Positions 1 through 12,000 of a DNA stretch of 64,000 nucleotides are shown one piece after another. Numbering within the stretch: the stretch's first letter is position 1; every line of letters starts with the position of its first letter. The DNA is from Patellaria atrata CBS 101060 (lineage: Eukaryota > Ascomycota > Dothideomycetes > Patellariales > Patellariaceae): contig MU006096.1 of NCBI GenBank assembly GCA_010093705.1, forward strand, positions 1,400,497 through 1,464,496, read 5' to 3'. The notes under the pieces are model-generated. The model did no database searches. It was not told the origin of the DNA and worked only from the letters and a program-made list of their open reading frames with translations. The position numbers were made by a program, and so were the translations under genes.

Positions 1-597
1 TTTTTTTTTTTTACCTCTCTACGATATAGTATCCCAGTCTTGAGCGAAACTATAAATAGTGCCGTATATATAGTCTAAGTGTTTTCAAACGATGTGAGGA
101 CTTTTGTACAGGCTGATCGTATCTCATCGTATTGTAGTTCTATAACAGTATAACAGTATTGGTCATCCCTTTACTTTGATCCCTCTACACCGCCTACTGT
201 TTTCACACAGTGGATGTATGTAGTAGGGGATGCGCTCAAATTAGAGCCGTACTCACGGCCCGACTATTACCTTACCCGGTGTCTGTTCGGAAATCTCTTG
301 GATACTGCGGCCGTATAGTGTCACACTTCATTTCAGACCGACCACGTAACGAAACCAAGAGCAATCTGAATTTGAAAGGGCAGATGACACATCCAAATAT
401 ACCGTACTGGGCATTTCATATCTCATATCTCATTTTGATTTCTTCTTCTGTACATATTTGCGTCATGCTAGACTAACCATAAAAGTCCCACATACAACCA
501 CGCATGCAACTTCAACTCCGCCCTATGCACCTTCACCAACATCAACCACCAAACACCGCCAATGCCGCTCCCGCTCCCGCTCCCGTCAATACCCACA
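1..597. other. intergenic, no gene seen
   Basis: A T homopolymer fills the first 12 bases. A short hexamer run (CCGCTC, three copies, about 567-584) lies just beyond the stop of the chitin deacetylase gene, in its probable 3' UTR. The only open frame (210-476 +) shows no family signature or splice context. I see no coding signal. Confidence 0.6.
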
Positions 598-1418
598 CTA
601 GCACGAATTGATCGGCTGGATACCGGTGGCGTTCTTGTACGCGCCGTTGGGATCACCCAAGCAATCAGCAACAGTGACAAGCTGTAGGTTATTCGTCTTA
701 GCCCAATTGATCAACCAGGGCACGAGCTGCTGCACCGTGGTCGCGTACGTCTCGTGCATGAGGGGGATATGACCGTTGCCGCCCGCACCGGCGCGCGTGA
801 ACTGCTGCTGGCTCTGGCTGACGCTGTAGCCGTTCCAGTCGTTGCTGTCCACGTCGTCCGTGATGACGCGGTATCCGAGGTTCCGGAGGGTCGGGAGGAC
901 GTTTCCGCCGGTGGCAAGGTAGGGCGGACGCATGTAGGTCGTCTTGACGCCGATGAGGCTCGCGTACGCCTGCTCGAGCTTGTTCATCTGGTTTGTCAGG
1001 TCGTTCGTCGACATGGAGCCGAAGTTTTGCGGGTGGCTCCACGTGTGGCTGGCGACCTGGTGGCCGGAGGCGAAGGCCGCTTTGACGGCCGCGGCTTGAT
1101 TGAAGATGCAACCGTAGAGAGTGCCGGTCCAGAAGAAGGTGCCCTTGGCGCCGGCCTTGTCGAGTGTGTCGATGAGTTGCCTGGTGTAGGTGTATGGGCC
1201 TTCGTCAGGGATTAGCTCTGCTCTTATACCGAGGGGAGGGGATATGTCTCACCGTCATCGAAAGCAAGGGCGAGGACACCCGGTCTGCTGCATTTGTTGA
1301 TGACGATACCGGCGCTGGGACCGGCTTGTCTGATGTAGTGGATCGGGTTCGGGATCGGCTTGGCGACGGCCTCGACCACAAGTAAGAGGGCGGAAGCTAG
1401 GATAGTAGAAACGCGCAT
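598..1418 (-). CDS. secreted chitin deacetylase (polysaccharide deacetylase, CE4 family)
   Basis: Two exons, 1418-1253 and 1199-598, joined across a 53-nt GT-AG intron, give 255 aa. The start is the internal ATG at 1418, because it opens a clean signal peptide (MRVSTILASALLLVVEAVA) that an upstream ATG in the same frame would bury. CE4 motifs appear in order: FDDG (motif 1, split by the intron, continuing PYTYT), SHTWSH (motif 2, the metal-binding His pair), RPPY (motif 3), DVDSNDW (motif 4) and LMHE (motif 5). CE4 enzymes of this form remove acetyl groups from chitin to give chitosan in the wall or on released oligomers. The protein has no chitin-binding module and no GPI tail, so it is probably soluble and extracellular. 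All catalytic motifs are intact. The exact substrate (chitin polymer or oligomer) is inference. Confidence 0.93.
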
Positions 1419-2746
1419 GGTGATGACGAAGTTGATAACGGTATAGAAGCAAGAGAGAGACCTCAACCCAAAGGTGATGGGAAAGCTCTTTATATATTCT
1501 TCATTCTTCTACCCAATTGAGACGGCCCGCCGGGGCGACGATGTAATAGCCAGGTAAACCCAAGCTTTTCTCCGTGACAGGGACGACCCCATATTTTACT
1601 GATCTCGTGTATAAGATGCCCGGTCGATATAGTATTTAAGAGGAGATTGAGCCTCTAAGCATCGATGAAGCCCCACACAAGCTTTGACGACAACTATACA
1701 GCACTTGGCGCTCTTTCCGTTTCCCGATTACCTTAAATTTGAATCTTTAAACCGGGTTAAAAATATCCAAACAGAAAGGCGAAGATCTTATGCTGGGTCG
1801 GAGGTCTCTTTAAGCCTCACAACTGTTCCATCGCTTCAGGGGTCCATAATCACCAAATTGTTTTCAAAATCTGTCGGGATGAGCTCAGTTGTTTACCGTC
1901 GCTTGCGGTACTTAAAAGCTTTCCGGTTGTGGAGTTTGTGGGGTTGAGGCTTGAAACAACGGTATGCAAGCTTTAATAATCCGATTCAGGCTGAAAGAAT
2001 TGAACCCTTCGATATAGCGGAGACTAAGATCGTAGTGTGAAGATCTGAACCGTCTGTCCGTAATTTCCTTCTGTCCGTTGGGAAAAAGCGTTCTGGAAGC
2101 CTTGCAGGTTCTGCTTGGAATTTGTGGGGTGCAGAAACAAGGGGTCGAAGCAGGGTGGTGGTCCTGTAAAGCTGTGATCATGTTATACTTACGCTACCTT
2201 TTCTAACACTTAGAACTACGCCTAATGAGAATAGCTAGGAAAGATTAAGGTCAAAAGGAAGAAAATTGTTAAGGTAGGACGGTTATGCGAAATAATACGC
2301 AGCAGGATGCACTAATTAATTGAGTCAGAGCCAGAGAGCCGTCCAGTAAATAAGGAATGTTTGAAGACGACGTTGAGAATTGGTCTTTTCATAATCAATT
2401 CGTGTGGTGTCCTTCCCCTCTCGCGGCATTCCTCGCCTACTGTATGCTCACCCTTAAAGGCATTCCGACTGTACTGTGGAGACAGGATGGAGATAAGCGG
2501 AACGGCCATAGCTGTGCGAACAGCCTCAGAATATCAATTTGCTTACATACTTCCTCTTGAAGGAGTGTCTGACTCCTGTGTACAGTACAGGAAGGTTGAA
2601 AGATACGAGATAAGCACCGCTATAGTTAGGGCTTGACTGGATAGACAACTGAGAGCACTGAAATTGAAAATTCATCTGTTGAGTCGAGAAATATCAGCAC
2701 AAGAAAAGAAATTATTGAACTTATGGGGTGTCTATAAGTTAACCAT
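1419..2746. other. intergenic, no gene seen
   Basis: This is the promoter side of the chitin deacetylase (a likely TATA-like TTTATATATT lies near 1489-1498 on the + strand) and the 3' flank of the GCP4 gene. Small open frames on both strands (for example 1684-1947 + and 1912-2181 -) have no recognisable motifs and no splice partners. Confidence 0.55.
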
Positions 2747-5092
2747 TCATAGCTGTACGAGTCCTTTACCATCACCATTTTCCTCCTCTATAGTCATGTT
2801 ACCGAAATCCAGCTTCATCAGCAACCTATCGACTCCTCCACCTTTCCAAGGCTCGAAATCTTCTTGTCCTTTATGATCGAATTGACGACTGCCAATGCGC
2901 TCAACGTCGATTTCACGAAGTCGCCCAACGAGAGATTTCATATCGCTGTCTACGCGCTTACGTGCTCGGTCGAGCTCAAGAGATATATCTTGTTCGTCCT
3001 GGGCATAATTTGCGAGCGCATCGACGACCCCATCATCTTCTTCCAGGTCAAGGTTTTGATGAATTCTTTGGAGTCGAACAATGAAAGCCACGTACTCATC
3101 AACATGAATCAAAAAGAGCTGCAAGGTACGAGCAAAAGACACATCTGTCAACAAGAGAGAGTAAACAAGGGCGCTTAGGAATTTGCGATGTGCTGTAGCA
3201 ATCGTTTCAGGGTCAAGCTGTACGCGCTCCGATGAAGTCTGACATCGAGGGATACCCGAGCTTCGCAGAGAAGAATCCGATCTCATGCTCGTACGGAGAA
3301 GGTCTTTGGTGATGCCATCTATGGATTCGGAGGACGTTTGTCTACCTGGATTATCGGCATTCTCATCATGCGCAGTCAACCACCCATAGAGATGCTTCCA
3401 TGATTCCCGAACAACTTCACCTTCGAAGTAAGCTCCAATCTCGGAAAGTAAGAACACGGCGGAACCGCAGCTTGCCCAAACTTTACGCATCGCCATTCTA
3501 CGTGCTCGAGCCCGTTCTCGGCGTTGTTTAAGTAACTTCTGACCTGCTGCACTAGTACTTTGAGGAGGTCCCATCGGCGATGGATGATCTCGTCTAAGGG
3601 AGCTCTGTTTCCATAGGTCTGCAAGATGTATATGCGAACGACGGATTCCAAGGAGATAAGAATGAACAGTCGAATATATATCAACTTCAGAAATGGTAAG
3701 AAACAGGTCTAGAGGGGGCGGCACAACAAAAGAAAGGTTAACCGGGACAGATAACAACAGGTCATTGAAGACAATGTTGGGAATCTGGGGCAAAATCTCG
3801 TTCTCTAGCGCTCTTCCAGGTGTAGCTGGTCGACTAGACTTCGAGTTGGGAATTGTTAAGTGAATTAACTCTCTGGCCAAGTCTAGTAGATCATCCATCA
3901 TATCTTCTTCATTTATGAGGGAGGACAATACTGCCCATGTTTTTGACAGAACTGCATTAACTTCTCCTTCTTTGAGAAGAACATCATGGAGACCTGCAAT
4001 ACGTCTTGTAGATTGTAAACTAGGCCTTCGATGTCGCGATTTGATACATTCATCGGCTTCTGCTATGAGATTAACTGCAAACTCTCCTCGACCGAGAAGA
4101 AAGAACTGTTGCAGCAACAAAAGTGCCTGCACAATTTTAGACAAGGGGAGAAGTTGCCGTAAAGTATTACGAGACAACGAGGTCCGTATTGTTGATATTG
4201 ATTCTGCTAGTCGCGCAGAGATTATTGGTACTTCGATGCCCGAGAGATACTGCAGATGGGTGGGAACCAGAGCCAGTTCTGAAGCGACACCCCCTCCATA
4301 CCCGGAAAGTGCTGGACCATTTCGACTCCTGATTTGATTGAGAGACTTCCCAATAAATAAGACTGAGGAGACGGTCTGTGTAGATACGAATTTGGGCGAC
4401 AGCTTGTTGACGGATCGAAAGTGAGGAGGTGAGCCCGTGTCCTCACTCTCTATTTGGATGAAGAAGTCTTCTTTTCCGACTGATGGAATGCGTCCATAGA
4501 GTACAAATGTTGAAAGTTGCCTCAACCAGGTAGTCTCAGCAATTTTGCTCAGGCTGAGGGCGACCTCCTCAATGTCAGGATAGCCAGTCTGGCCCTCCTG
4601 CCGCAGTCTGTCAATGATAGCCGCACCGGAGCATGGAGAATCATCTCCTGTAGGTTTGCTTCCGAATTTACGCTCCGGTAGGATATAGCATAGTATGTCC
4701 CAATACCATTCCATTCTTCTTGTCCATTCGTCGAACTCGCTGACTATTCCAGCTAGAGGGACAATATTGTAAGCGCCAACGATGGAAGCATCCTTGCGCA
4801 AGATTCGTTGCTCCACATCGAGAATCTTTTGCTGGAACTTATCTAAATGTGCAGACCTTATTGCTGTCGCGACGGCGCGACATATAGTAGACCCATGGGA
4901 AGAAGATATTGTCTCAGAGTGGCTTCGGATGTTACGATGGATGTTCGCGAGGTGCTCTATTGACGAAAGGAGAGCCGCTTCAGGAGGTGATAACAGGGGA
5001 AACGGGCTCTCATTGTTATTCCCATGGGACCTAGATTGGTCGAACAGAGCTGAGGGGTGCCCGGATAGACAGAGGAGAATCTCGTGGAGCAT
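2747..5092 (-). CDS. gamma-tubulin complex component GCP4 (Spc97/Spc98 family)
   Basis: An intronless frame of 781 aa. The N-terminus (MLHEILLCLSGHPSALF) is the diagnostic start of GCP4 and begins the GRIP1 region. Around residues 190-220 there is a tryptophan/leucine stretch followed by YGRI and EDFFIQ, the conserved 'hinge' segment of the Spc97/Spc98 fold. The rest, with an acidic linker and a basic RERARARRMAM segment in the second half, is the GRIP2 part that contacts gamma-tubulin. In filamentous fungi GCP4-6 supplement the core GCP2/GCP3 complex at spindle pole bodies and septa. The length is larger than the human protein (about 667 aa), mainly through low-conservation inserts. The gene is complete and its codon use matches its neighbours. 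Confidence 0.92.
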   Translation of the reverse strand: MLHEILLCLSGHPSALFDQSRSHGNNNESPFPLLSPPEAALLSSIEHLANIHRNIRSHSETISSSHGSTICRAVATAIRSAHLDKFQQKILDVEQRILRKDASIVGAYNIVPLAGIVSEFDEWTRRMEWYWDILCYILPERKFGSKPTGDDSPCSGAAIIDRLRQEGQTGYPDIEEVALSLSKIAETTWLRQLSTFVLYGRIPSVGKEDFFIQIESEDTGSPPHFRSVNKLSPKFVSTQTVSSVLFIGKSLNQIRSRNGPALSGYGGGVASELALVPTHLQYLSGIEVPIISARLAESISTIRTSLSRNTLRQLLPLSKIVQALLLLQQFFLLGRGEFAVNLIAEADECIKSRHRRPSLQSTRRIAGLHDVLLKEGEVNAVLSKTWAVLSSLINEEDMMDDLLDLARELIHLTIPNSKSSRPATPGRALENEILPQIPNIVFNDLLLSVPVNLSFVVPPPLDLFLTISEVDIYSTVHSYLLGIRRSHIHLADLWKQSSLRRDHPSPMGPPQSTSAAGQKLLKQRRERARARRMAMRKVWASCGSAVFLLSEIGAYFEGEVVRESWKHLYGWLTAHDENADNPGRQTSSESIDGITKDLLRTSMRSDSSLRSSGIPRCQTSSERVQLDPETIATAHRKFLSALVYSLLLTDVSFARTLQLFLIHVDEYVAFIVRLQRIHQNLDLEEDDGVVDALANYAQDEQDISLELDRARKRVDSDMKSLVGRLREIDVERIGSRQFDHKGQEDFEPWKGGGVDRLLMKLDFGNMTIEEENGDGKGLVQL

Positions 5093-6314
5093 CGCCGCTC
5101 TATGTTAGCTGACGATCGAACGGTATCTGTGATACACCGTTAGTTTTGCTGTGCGTTTGAAAGCCTTGTTTATTTTACGGAGCTCCCAAATCTCCACGCT
5201 CAATGTCACGAGCCACTCCTGAAGGGCGAGATTTTGTACGAAGCCTGTGAAGGAATTGTATAAAAACACCAATGAGCTCGAACCGACACATTTGATCGTA
5301 AGATATTACTTAGCCAAAGAAGTTCGCTTGGTAAAGGAGCATACTCGCCATCGAGCAGGACATACTCGCAATAACTTAAAAGGTATCGTGTTACTCGACA
5401 TAGTTTACTGTACGCGTTTGAGTAGGACTAGGGAAGAATTGAGGTCACGACCGGTTGTCATCTTGGCGAAATGATCTTGCCAAAACGTCACAGCGCAATT
5501 GACGACAACTTCCTCGCAGCAAGAAGGAACTTTTTGGCCCTCGAACTAAAAGAGACAAGGCCTTTCAGCCCTCATTATTTTCCGTATTATCACCTCCATT
5601 ATCTCCGTTCGCAACCTAACTACTATACTGAACATCAACCGGGACTGATTAAACTCCGAACTGCTGAATACATCTCTGCAGTTTGCACTTCTTGTTAAGA
5701 CAATTCTGTATACGGACCGACTAATTTGTTTACTTTGAAGTCCGGCATCTCGAGAGAACCCATAAGAGAGTGAGGAATACTGCGAAAAAAGGGGAAGGTG
5801 GGGGGGGGGGGGGGGGGGGGGGGGGGGATGGATGAGAAGGGGTTGGGAGGGGTAGTTGCAGATATAGGACTACAACCATGTCGATATCACTTCACTCTCG
5901 AACCAAAACGTGCTCATCTGGAATCTTGAATAATGAACCGTTGTGTAACCTCCGGCCGTCATGCAGACCATCGATGATCGACGAGGGTCTCAGCTACATC
6001 GACAAAAACGGTGTGCCATTATACGCAAGGGGTATTTGATTCGCAAGTCACGAAGAAAGAGACTTGTGCGATGCATGTAAGATATGGTCGTCAAAGTGTA
6101 TATTTTTGTATCCTTTCGATCTTCAGATCGTGTAGTATGTTATACAGGTATCAAAAGTAAGGAAAAGAGCATCCCATTCCGATAATCAGGTGCATAGCCA
6201 TGCCAGACAATTCATCATGTTCTTCCATGGCGTGATCATCACGCAGTCGGAAAACACGCCGCCCAAATGGAAGCCATTGAAGAAACAGAAGAGAATCCCG
6301 TTATGGGGCAGGAT
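5093..6314. other. intergenic with long G homopolymer
   Basis: Upstream region of GCP4 and 3' flank of the next gene. It contains an uninterrupted run of 28 G (5800-5827), preceded by a purine-rich stretch. The 75-aa open frames at 5247-5474 and 5471-5698 have no family features. No gene is supported. Confidence 0.55.
5800..5827 (+). repeat. G homopolymer (28 nt)
   Basis: Twenty-eight consecutive G on the + strand, flanked on the left by GAAAAAAGGGGAAGGT and on the right by ATGGATGAGAAGGGG. Its length may be approximate, because homopolymers of this size are error-prone in sequencing. Confidence 0.9.
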
Positions 6315-6803
6315 CTAATTCCAACCCTTTTGAAAGATGAGTCAGTATAGGAATGGTATTGACGTGATGGTCGTATTCTTACCTTCTCCTTGAGCTTCTC
6401 GTGGTATGCTTTATCCCTCGTCGATCCCTTGATATGACTGTCACGGGAGTTGGGTGTTGCGTAGATGCTACCCTTTCGCTTCTGGAATTGTGAAGGAGGT
6501 ACCTTCGATGCGTCCCAGTTGTCGCTCATGCGTCTGGCACCCGAGGGGCTGTCGGAAGATGGTGACATGTCATCGCTACCAGAGACCTTTTCCAAGTCAC
6601 CTGCGAAGGGGTCATTTCCCGCTTCACGCTCGGAGGCGAAAGGATCTTGGGCTAATGATGAGAGGTCAGCGGGGAGATCCTTTATGAAAGACCAACGATG
6701 ACCAAGTACGGGGGTGGTGGGAATTTGAGGCACAAGGGGCGACGACAGTATGGTTGAGAGGTCATGATAGCATACCTGCTTGATTTTGGTTTTCTGCTGC
6801 CAT
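6315..6803 (-). CDS. small disordered protein with KRKGSIYATPNSRD motif
   Basis: Three exons, 6803-6776, 6651-6383 and 6326-6315, give 102 aa. Phases close exactly: a 28-nt first exon, a 269-nt middle exon and a 12-nt last exon encoding only Gly-Trp-Asn-stop. The start (MAAENQNQAA) was chosen because the GTATGC donor follows directly. The protein is hydrophilic and has no membrane segment. It contains two DPFA repeats (residues about 12-26), a Ser/Pro-rich linker, the motif KRKGSIYATPNSRD and the end YHEKLKEKGWN. From memory, this motif and Gly-Trp end belong to short fungal proteins of the stress/conidiation type; I cannot name the family with certainty. A simple reading through the introns yields a spurious longer protein. 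Confidence 0.75.
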
Positions 6804-9028
6804 TGTGGTACCTCGTTGGATGTGTGTTTTGGTATGTAGAGTTTGGATGGTCTGAGTGAATAATGTTTTCGGACTGTTTTGTTTTAAGTTTGGTGTTTGA
6901 GAAGGAGGTCAAGATCGATGAAAGAGCGATCTTGGGGATCTTTATATACAGTCAACGTAAGGAGGGGTGCGTCCAATCCAGCATGACGATGGGCAGGCCG
7001 CTTGCTCAGCTGGCATATTGATTTGCACGGATTTTACGCCTCTTGTCTAGGATATCATCCCATAGGAATTTGGGACACAATATGCAATTGGGTAGACCGC
7101 AAGCGTGCCTTCTGGATGGAGGTTGATAGTGAGAAACAAAGGAGATACAGCTAACTACGTCAGGCTGTAGATCTAATCCACCATTCGCTACCAAGTGGGC
7201 AAATCGCAATGATTGCACTTAATAACGACCACACACCATCAATCTTCTTTTGTGACTGGATGATAGAGCGGACCTTTTGGTTGGAGCACTGCCTCAAGTA
7301 TGCAAACTAAAGTCAACTAACCCGAGCCCTTGGTGTGACAAGGGGAACTACGAGAGAAGCGTGTTGAGGGAATTCCGGTGGTGGAAAAGACGAAGCTGAG
7401 TGGATAAAGACTTAAGTGGCATTCTGTGTGCATGTACTTGTACTGTGTAATGTTTTAGATTCTCTGAATATTTTCTTATCATCTCAAGGATGAAGTGCCA
7501 TGACGACGACTCTGTCCATCTTTCTCCGCTTTTGGTAAAGGGGATGCCCATCCGATACTTCAGTCCAATAACAAGCCATAGGAGCCCGTCGGTGATGGTG
7601 AGAGGAAGTTCTTGTGCGGTCTGGCCCATGATTTTTCTAGTCCCTTGTCACATGAAGGTGGCCTTCGTGCATAGATTAGATTGCCTCTCTTACAGAACGC
7701 CTTCAGATACGAGAATGAGAAGAACAAGAAGAAGAAGAAGCTGTTCTCTGACGGGGTTAGTGTTGTCATCACCTAACTACCTTAGGTAAGGTAAACGTAC
7801 CCCAGATTTTAAAATCGCCTTGTTGCCCCTCCTTACCCCTCCTCCACCATAAATCTACGTAAGCCCTTCTACCATCTTGCTCTCAGACTTCCATTATTGG
7901 GAATCCGATATGCCAATTTCGAGAGCAAAGAAACGACATCAATATCGCTAATCTAATGGTTTGATTGCGGAGAACCATGGGTAAAACTAATTCTAATATT
8001 GGATAGCACAGATATTAGTGAAGCATCAGTACCCGCTTTCTCCGAAAAACCAACGCCCCTTGCTGATATTTGGAGTTACCCGCTGCACATGTGATGTAAC
8101 TAGAAGTACGGGCGTAGATGTTCGCTGTACGGAAATTTCGATATCAACTCCTTAGCTTCGAAGACGTTATCTATCGATCATACTGTACACCAATGTCGAT
8201 CTCTACAACTAGCCTGAAGCTTTCATCTTTAGAATTGCTTGTATAACGGACGAGAAATGTGATAATAGTCTGCATGCCTAGCCGGGCAGTGCAAACTTTG
8301 CCTAACCGTGGCCAAAATCCAAGAGTGCTTGCTTCTTTCAAATATCTGAGCCCGACTTATTAGAAATAATAGTCAAGGCGACGCTGAAGTCTTACTGTGG
8401 GGAGCGCTGAACAGCACCTGAATCGCTCACGGCAGTCTGATTTCGAAGAGCGAGACTTAAGGTACTGGAACTATGTTGTATACACTTCCGTACGTCAGAC
8501 TAAGTACTTGTGATGGCTGAGAAATCAAGAAAGCTACCAGTCCCAGGGAAAGAAGTACGAGAGAACGCCGAGACGGATATCGTAGAAGATCTCGAAATGT
8601 CATCTAATGCGTGGAGATGGCGTCAAACCTCATCACATGGAGGAACGACCGCTCACAGCTGACATGTCGCGGTTGAACGCGGGCTGACAGCTTCATGAAC
8701 ATCCGTGGACCTAATCTAGGGTATCGGCATGACACGAGCGTACAGAAGTCTGATTAGCGACTATTCCTGTGAGGCGCCAGTGAACGCTATTGAGAAGCTA
8801 AGGTAAGGTTGTAAATGCTAGAAGTACCTATAGGAGGCCTACCATAACCCAGTGGCAGATGTCAACATGGAACAATTATATCTTATTAGTAGTGGGAGGA
8901 ACAGACAGCCTTGATTATACATTCTTCCGAACTAATGTGTCCTCAATGTTTCGAGAATCAATCCTTTTTAATCTACCAGTCCCTTCGTCGCTCAAACGCC
9001 AAGCAATGCTGGTCTTCGTCGGAGGTAC
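6804..9028. other. intergenic, 2.2 kb, no gene seen
   Basis: Contains the promoter of the small disordered protein (TTTATATACAG near 6940) and the 3' side of DDB1. Several 60-150-aa frames occur (7006-7218, 7348-7629, 7490-7789, 8859-9314) but none has motif content. The last is the antisense shadow of the DDB1 C-terminus. Base composition is normal and there is no RIP signature. I see no gene. Confidence 0.5.
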
Positions 9029-12000
9029 TCATCTCAGTCTCCTCAGACCCTCAACTAATTCCTTGACCTCTTCGACTCCCATTCCCAAACCAGTGATGCA
9101 ACGCTCCTGTACCTCAGCATCCACGTCTAGAAATTTCTCCACCAATTCACCGTCTACAAAACGCATCGGCTCTTTGCTCTCACGGAGCCGAGTCTTGAAA
9201 GCACGGTATTGTTGGAAAGGTACATGTCCCGGACTCTGCACGCAGTCCGCGAGATTGCTCTGCAATGTCATCAAGACATTTTGGAACTTTGGCGTAATGA
9301 GCGCAAGTAAGTAAATAGAACCCTCGACAGTTGCCACGAGACCCCTCGGCACAACCGCAGCATCTGGTGATGTAGCGACATCGATTCGCCGGATCTTGTT
9401 GATCATCTCGCTTAATCGCATCTCTGAACTGACGACTAGTCTTCGCTTATCTTCGTTGGTGACCCCTTGGACATCCCGATACAGGATCCTTAGATTGCCT
9501 TCAACATCACTTTCCACATAGGTGTTTTCGGCAAGTTCTGCAACTGCGGTTGACCAGACAGTTTCAAAGTGGCGGGCGATCTCCACGAGCGTGTCTGGTA
9601 ACCCGCCGGTTCCAGGGGTGAATTCAACAATGGAAAGGGACCTCATCATGTCGGCGATCGCAATGGTGCGACCTGTAACAACAATATCGATGGGAGCAGT
9701 GGAGGTACGGTAACTTGCGGTCTTCTTGAGGGATGGAGTAGATGTTGAGGTGTATTCAAACTTGTAGATAACGATCTATCAATCATTAGCACCCCAATAG
9801 CTTTCCTCCCGTGTTAGAACAACGTACTGTTTTCATAAGTGCAGCAACGATTTTGCCTTCCATGATCCCTAAGCACCTACAAGCGCCCATCACCTGAACC
9901 TCAGTCACTACTTTCAACAACCGATCCTCGGTGACTTCAAAAACAAGAATTCGGCCCCTCGCGGTCTCCTCACTGGGATCATCGAGGTACGCTGTACCGA
10001 CAACGAATCGTTCAGCAAGGCCGCCAGAGCCATCGTTCAACTCAGCTCGAATGACACTTTCGACAAGCTCATCTTCATTCAGCGCGAATGTGTCCAGCTC
10101 CTTGAAGATAACTTCGTCTACGAGCTTGAAGAAGCTCTCCACGATTTCCTCTTTGTCCTTAAGCGTACGTTTTATTGTCCCTAGACCGAAGCCCTTGAGT
10201 GAGGGAGAGTACGCTATCCGACGAACTGTTTGGTTGACCGCCATTGTCTGTACATGAGTTGTCCGCTCAGGGTCAATGACAGCTATCCTAATATCTTCTG
10301 AAGTCGCGATGGCTACTGCTCCTGGATACGCTTCAGCATCGAACGGACAGACGGAGGTGGCTTTCTCAGCCGTCACTGACGAATAGATTATACGCCCTTC
10401 GGAACCGTAGATTAAGCTGGGATGCTCACATGTAGCGAAGACATTGTACAAGCCAATTCCTCTTGGTAGTTCCCGAAAGCTTGCCTGCTGTGTTCCGAGT
10501 ACGATACTTTTCCTCTCTGAGAGCGCGTACATGGCCAGGTCCACGGAGTATGTGATCACATTGCCATCTGCTAAAGCTATGAATAGTGTAGGTGGCTTAC
10601 CTGGTATTACTTGCGTAAGAAGCAATGATCTCGGAATAGCAACCTCATCATCGGCTACAATCACCGTTTCGATTACTTCAAGATTGTCTAGGGTCAGGAA
10701 TGACACGACCGGTCCTTCCCAGAAGCCGACCGCGCAAATATTGGGAGCAATGTCCGGTAGTGTCAGGCAAGAAACTTGACTTTCGCCCCTAAATACTTTT
10801 TTAGACCTTACACTTACGTCGTTTCCAACACTCAATATGACCAAATGGGTGCCGCCAATGGCAACAGCGACGTGATCGTCATTTGCAGCAACTGCGGTAA
10901 TCGATTGAGAGTTGGGTACAGTCCAGGCGCCCGTTTTCATACCGCTGTCCAAATCTATCACCTGTACAGTAGTGTTCGTAATCTGAAGTAGTCGGTTACT
11001 CGGGAGATTTCCCGCATGGAGAGTTGAGTCTGAAAGGTCTAATCCTTTGAAATCATCCACCTCCTCGACATCCCCATCCCCACTGAAGCGGAAAACTCGG
11101 GTCTCTCCGATCAACGAAACTAGTAGAGTATCCTCAAATCTTGAAGTATGATCCGATTTCAGCTCGAACATGTTCAAGATGTGGCCCATTTCGCATAGAA
11201 CACCGAGATCTTCCAGACCTACACCGCTCCGCACACTCCTGAGACTACCATCTTGATATGCGCCGCTACAGGTTACGAGTCGCGCTTGACCGGTAGAATA
11301 TTCGTTGCTATAACCCTCTCCAGAGCGGTTTCCCATGTCCATGATTGTGAAGTCCAGGATAGGACCAAGGTTATTGAATGTTTGGAGTATTTCGATTGAC
11401 CCTTCTATAATCTGTATGACTTGCGAGTCACCTTGGTGCGATCCAACGAATATTCTTCCCGCATCTAGATAAACCAGAGTAGATGCTCTGGACGTTTGCC
11501 CTAGGACGTCCAGTTTCCAGTCTATCACGGCGTTCTTCTTATTCAGAATTAGCATCAAAAGATATAATCTTCCATAATCATCAGCGAGGATAAATCTTTG
11601 ATTGTCAATCCGCTCCCAACAAACGAATATGGTAGCTTCATCGAGAGGCAGACTAAACGCTTCCTCAGTGATATCGTCGATATAAGTGATGAGAGTTTCG
11701 CAAAGTATTAAGATACCATCTGGTTACGTCAGCTTTTCCGTGATACTAAATCTCGTTTAAACGTACATGCGGGCTCCGATACCGGTATTATATGGCTGGC
11801 CCCGAGGTTGATTTCTTCCTCATATCCGTGTGCGTCTTCAAGGTCCACGCTTCCTGCTTCGTTACCCATACCCGGGTCGTACACAAGGTGCCGAAACTTG
11901 AGATACACTCGCTGTGAAAGATTGTTTTGATATAATATTACCATCTTGGGTCTGTGTAATTTTCGTTGCAAAAATGCCGAGCTTCTTACAAACAGTTCTG

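Noticed and set aside
210-476. 88-codon + strand frame
   Set aside because: No motif, no splice context, and polar/hydrophobic order looks random.
754-1215. 153-codon + strand frame
   Set aside because: Antisense to the chitin deacetylase exon 2, which carries all CE4 motifs. GC-rich third positions open the opposite strand.
1684-2181. Frames on both strands
   Set aside because: Overlap each other, have no homology signature, and lie between two complete genes.
5277-5300. tRNA T-loop-like CTCGAACC (RC GGTTCGAG)
   Set aside because: No cloverleaf can be drawn around it.
7348-7789. 93- and 99-codon frames
   Set aside because: They lie in opposite strands over the same DNA and contain no domain features.
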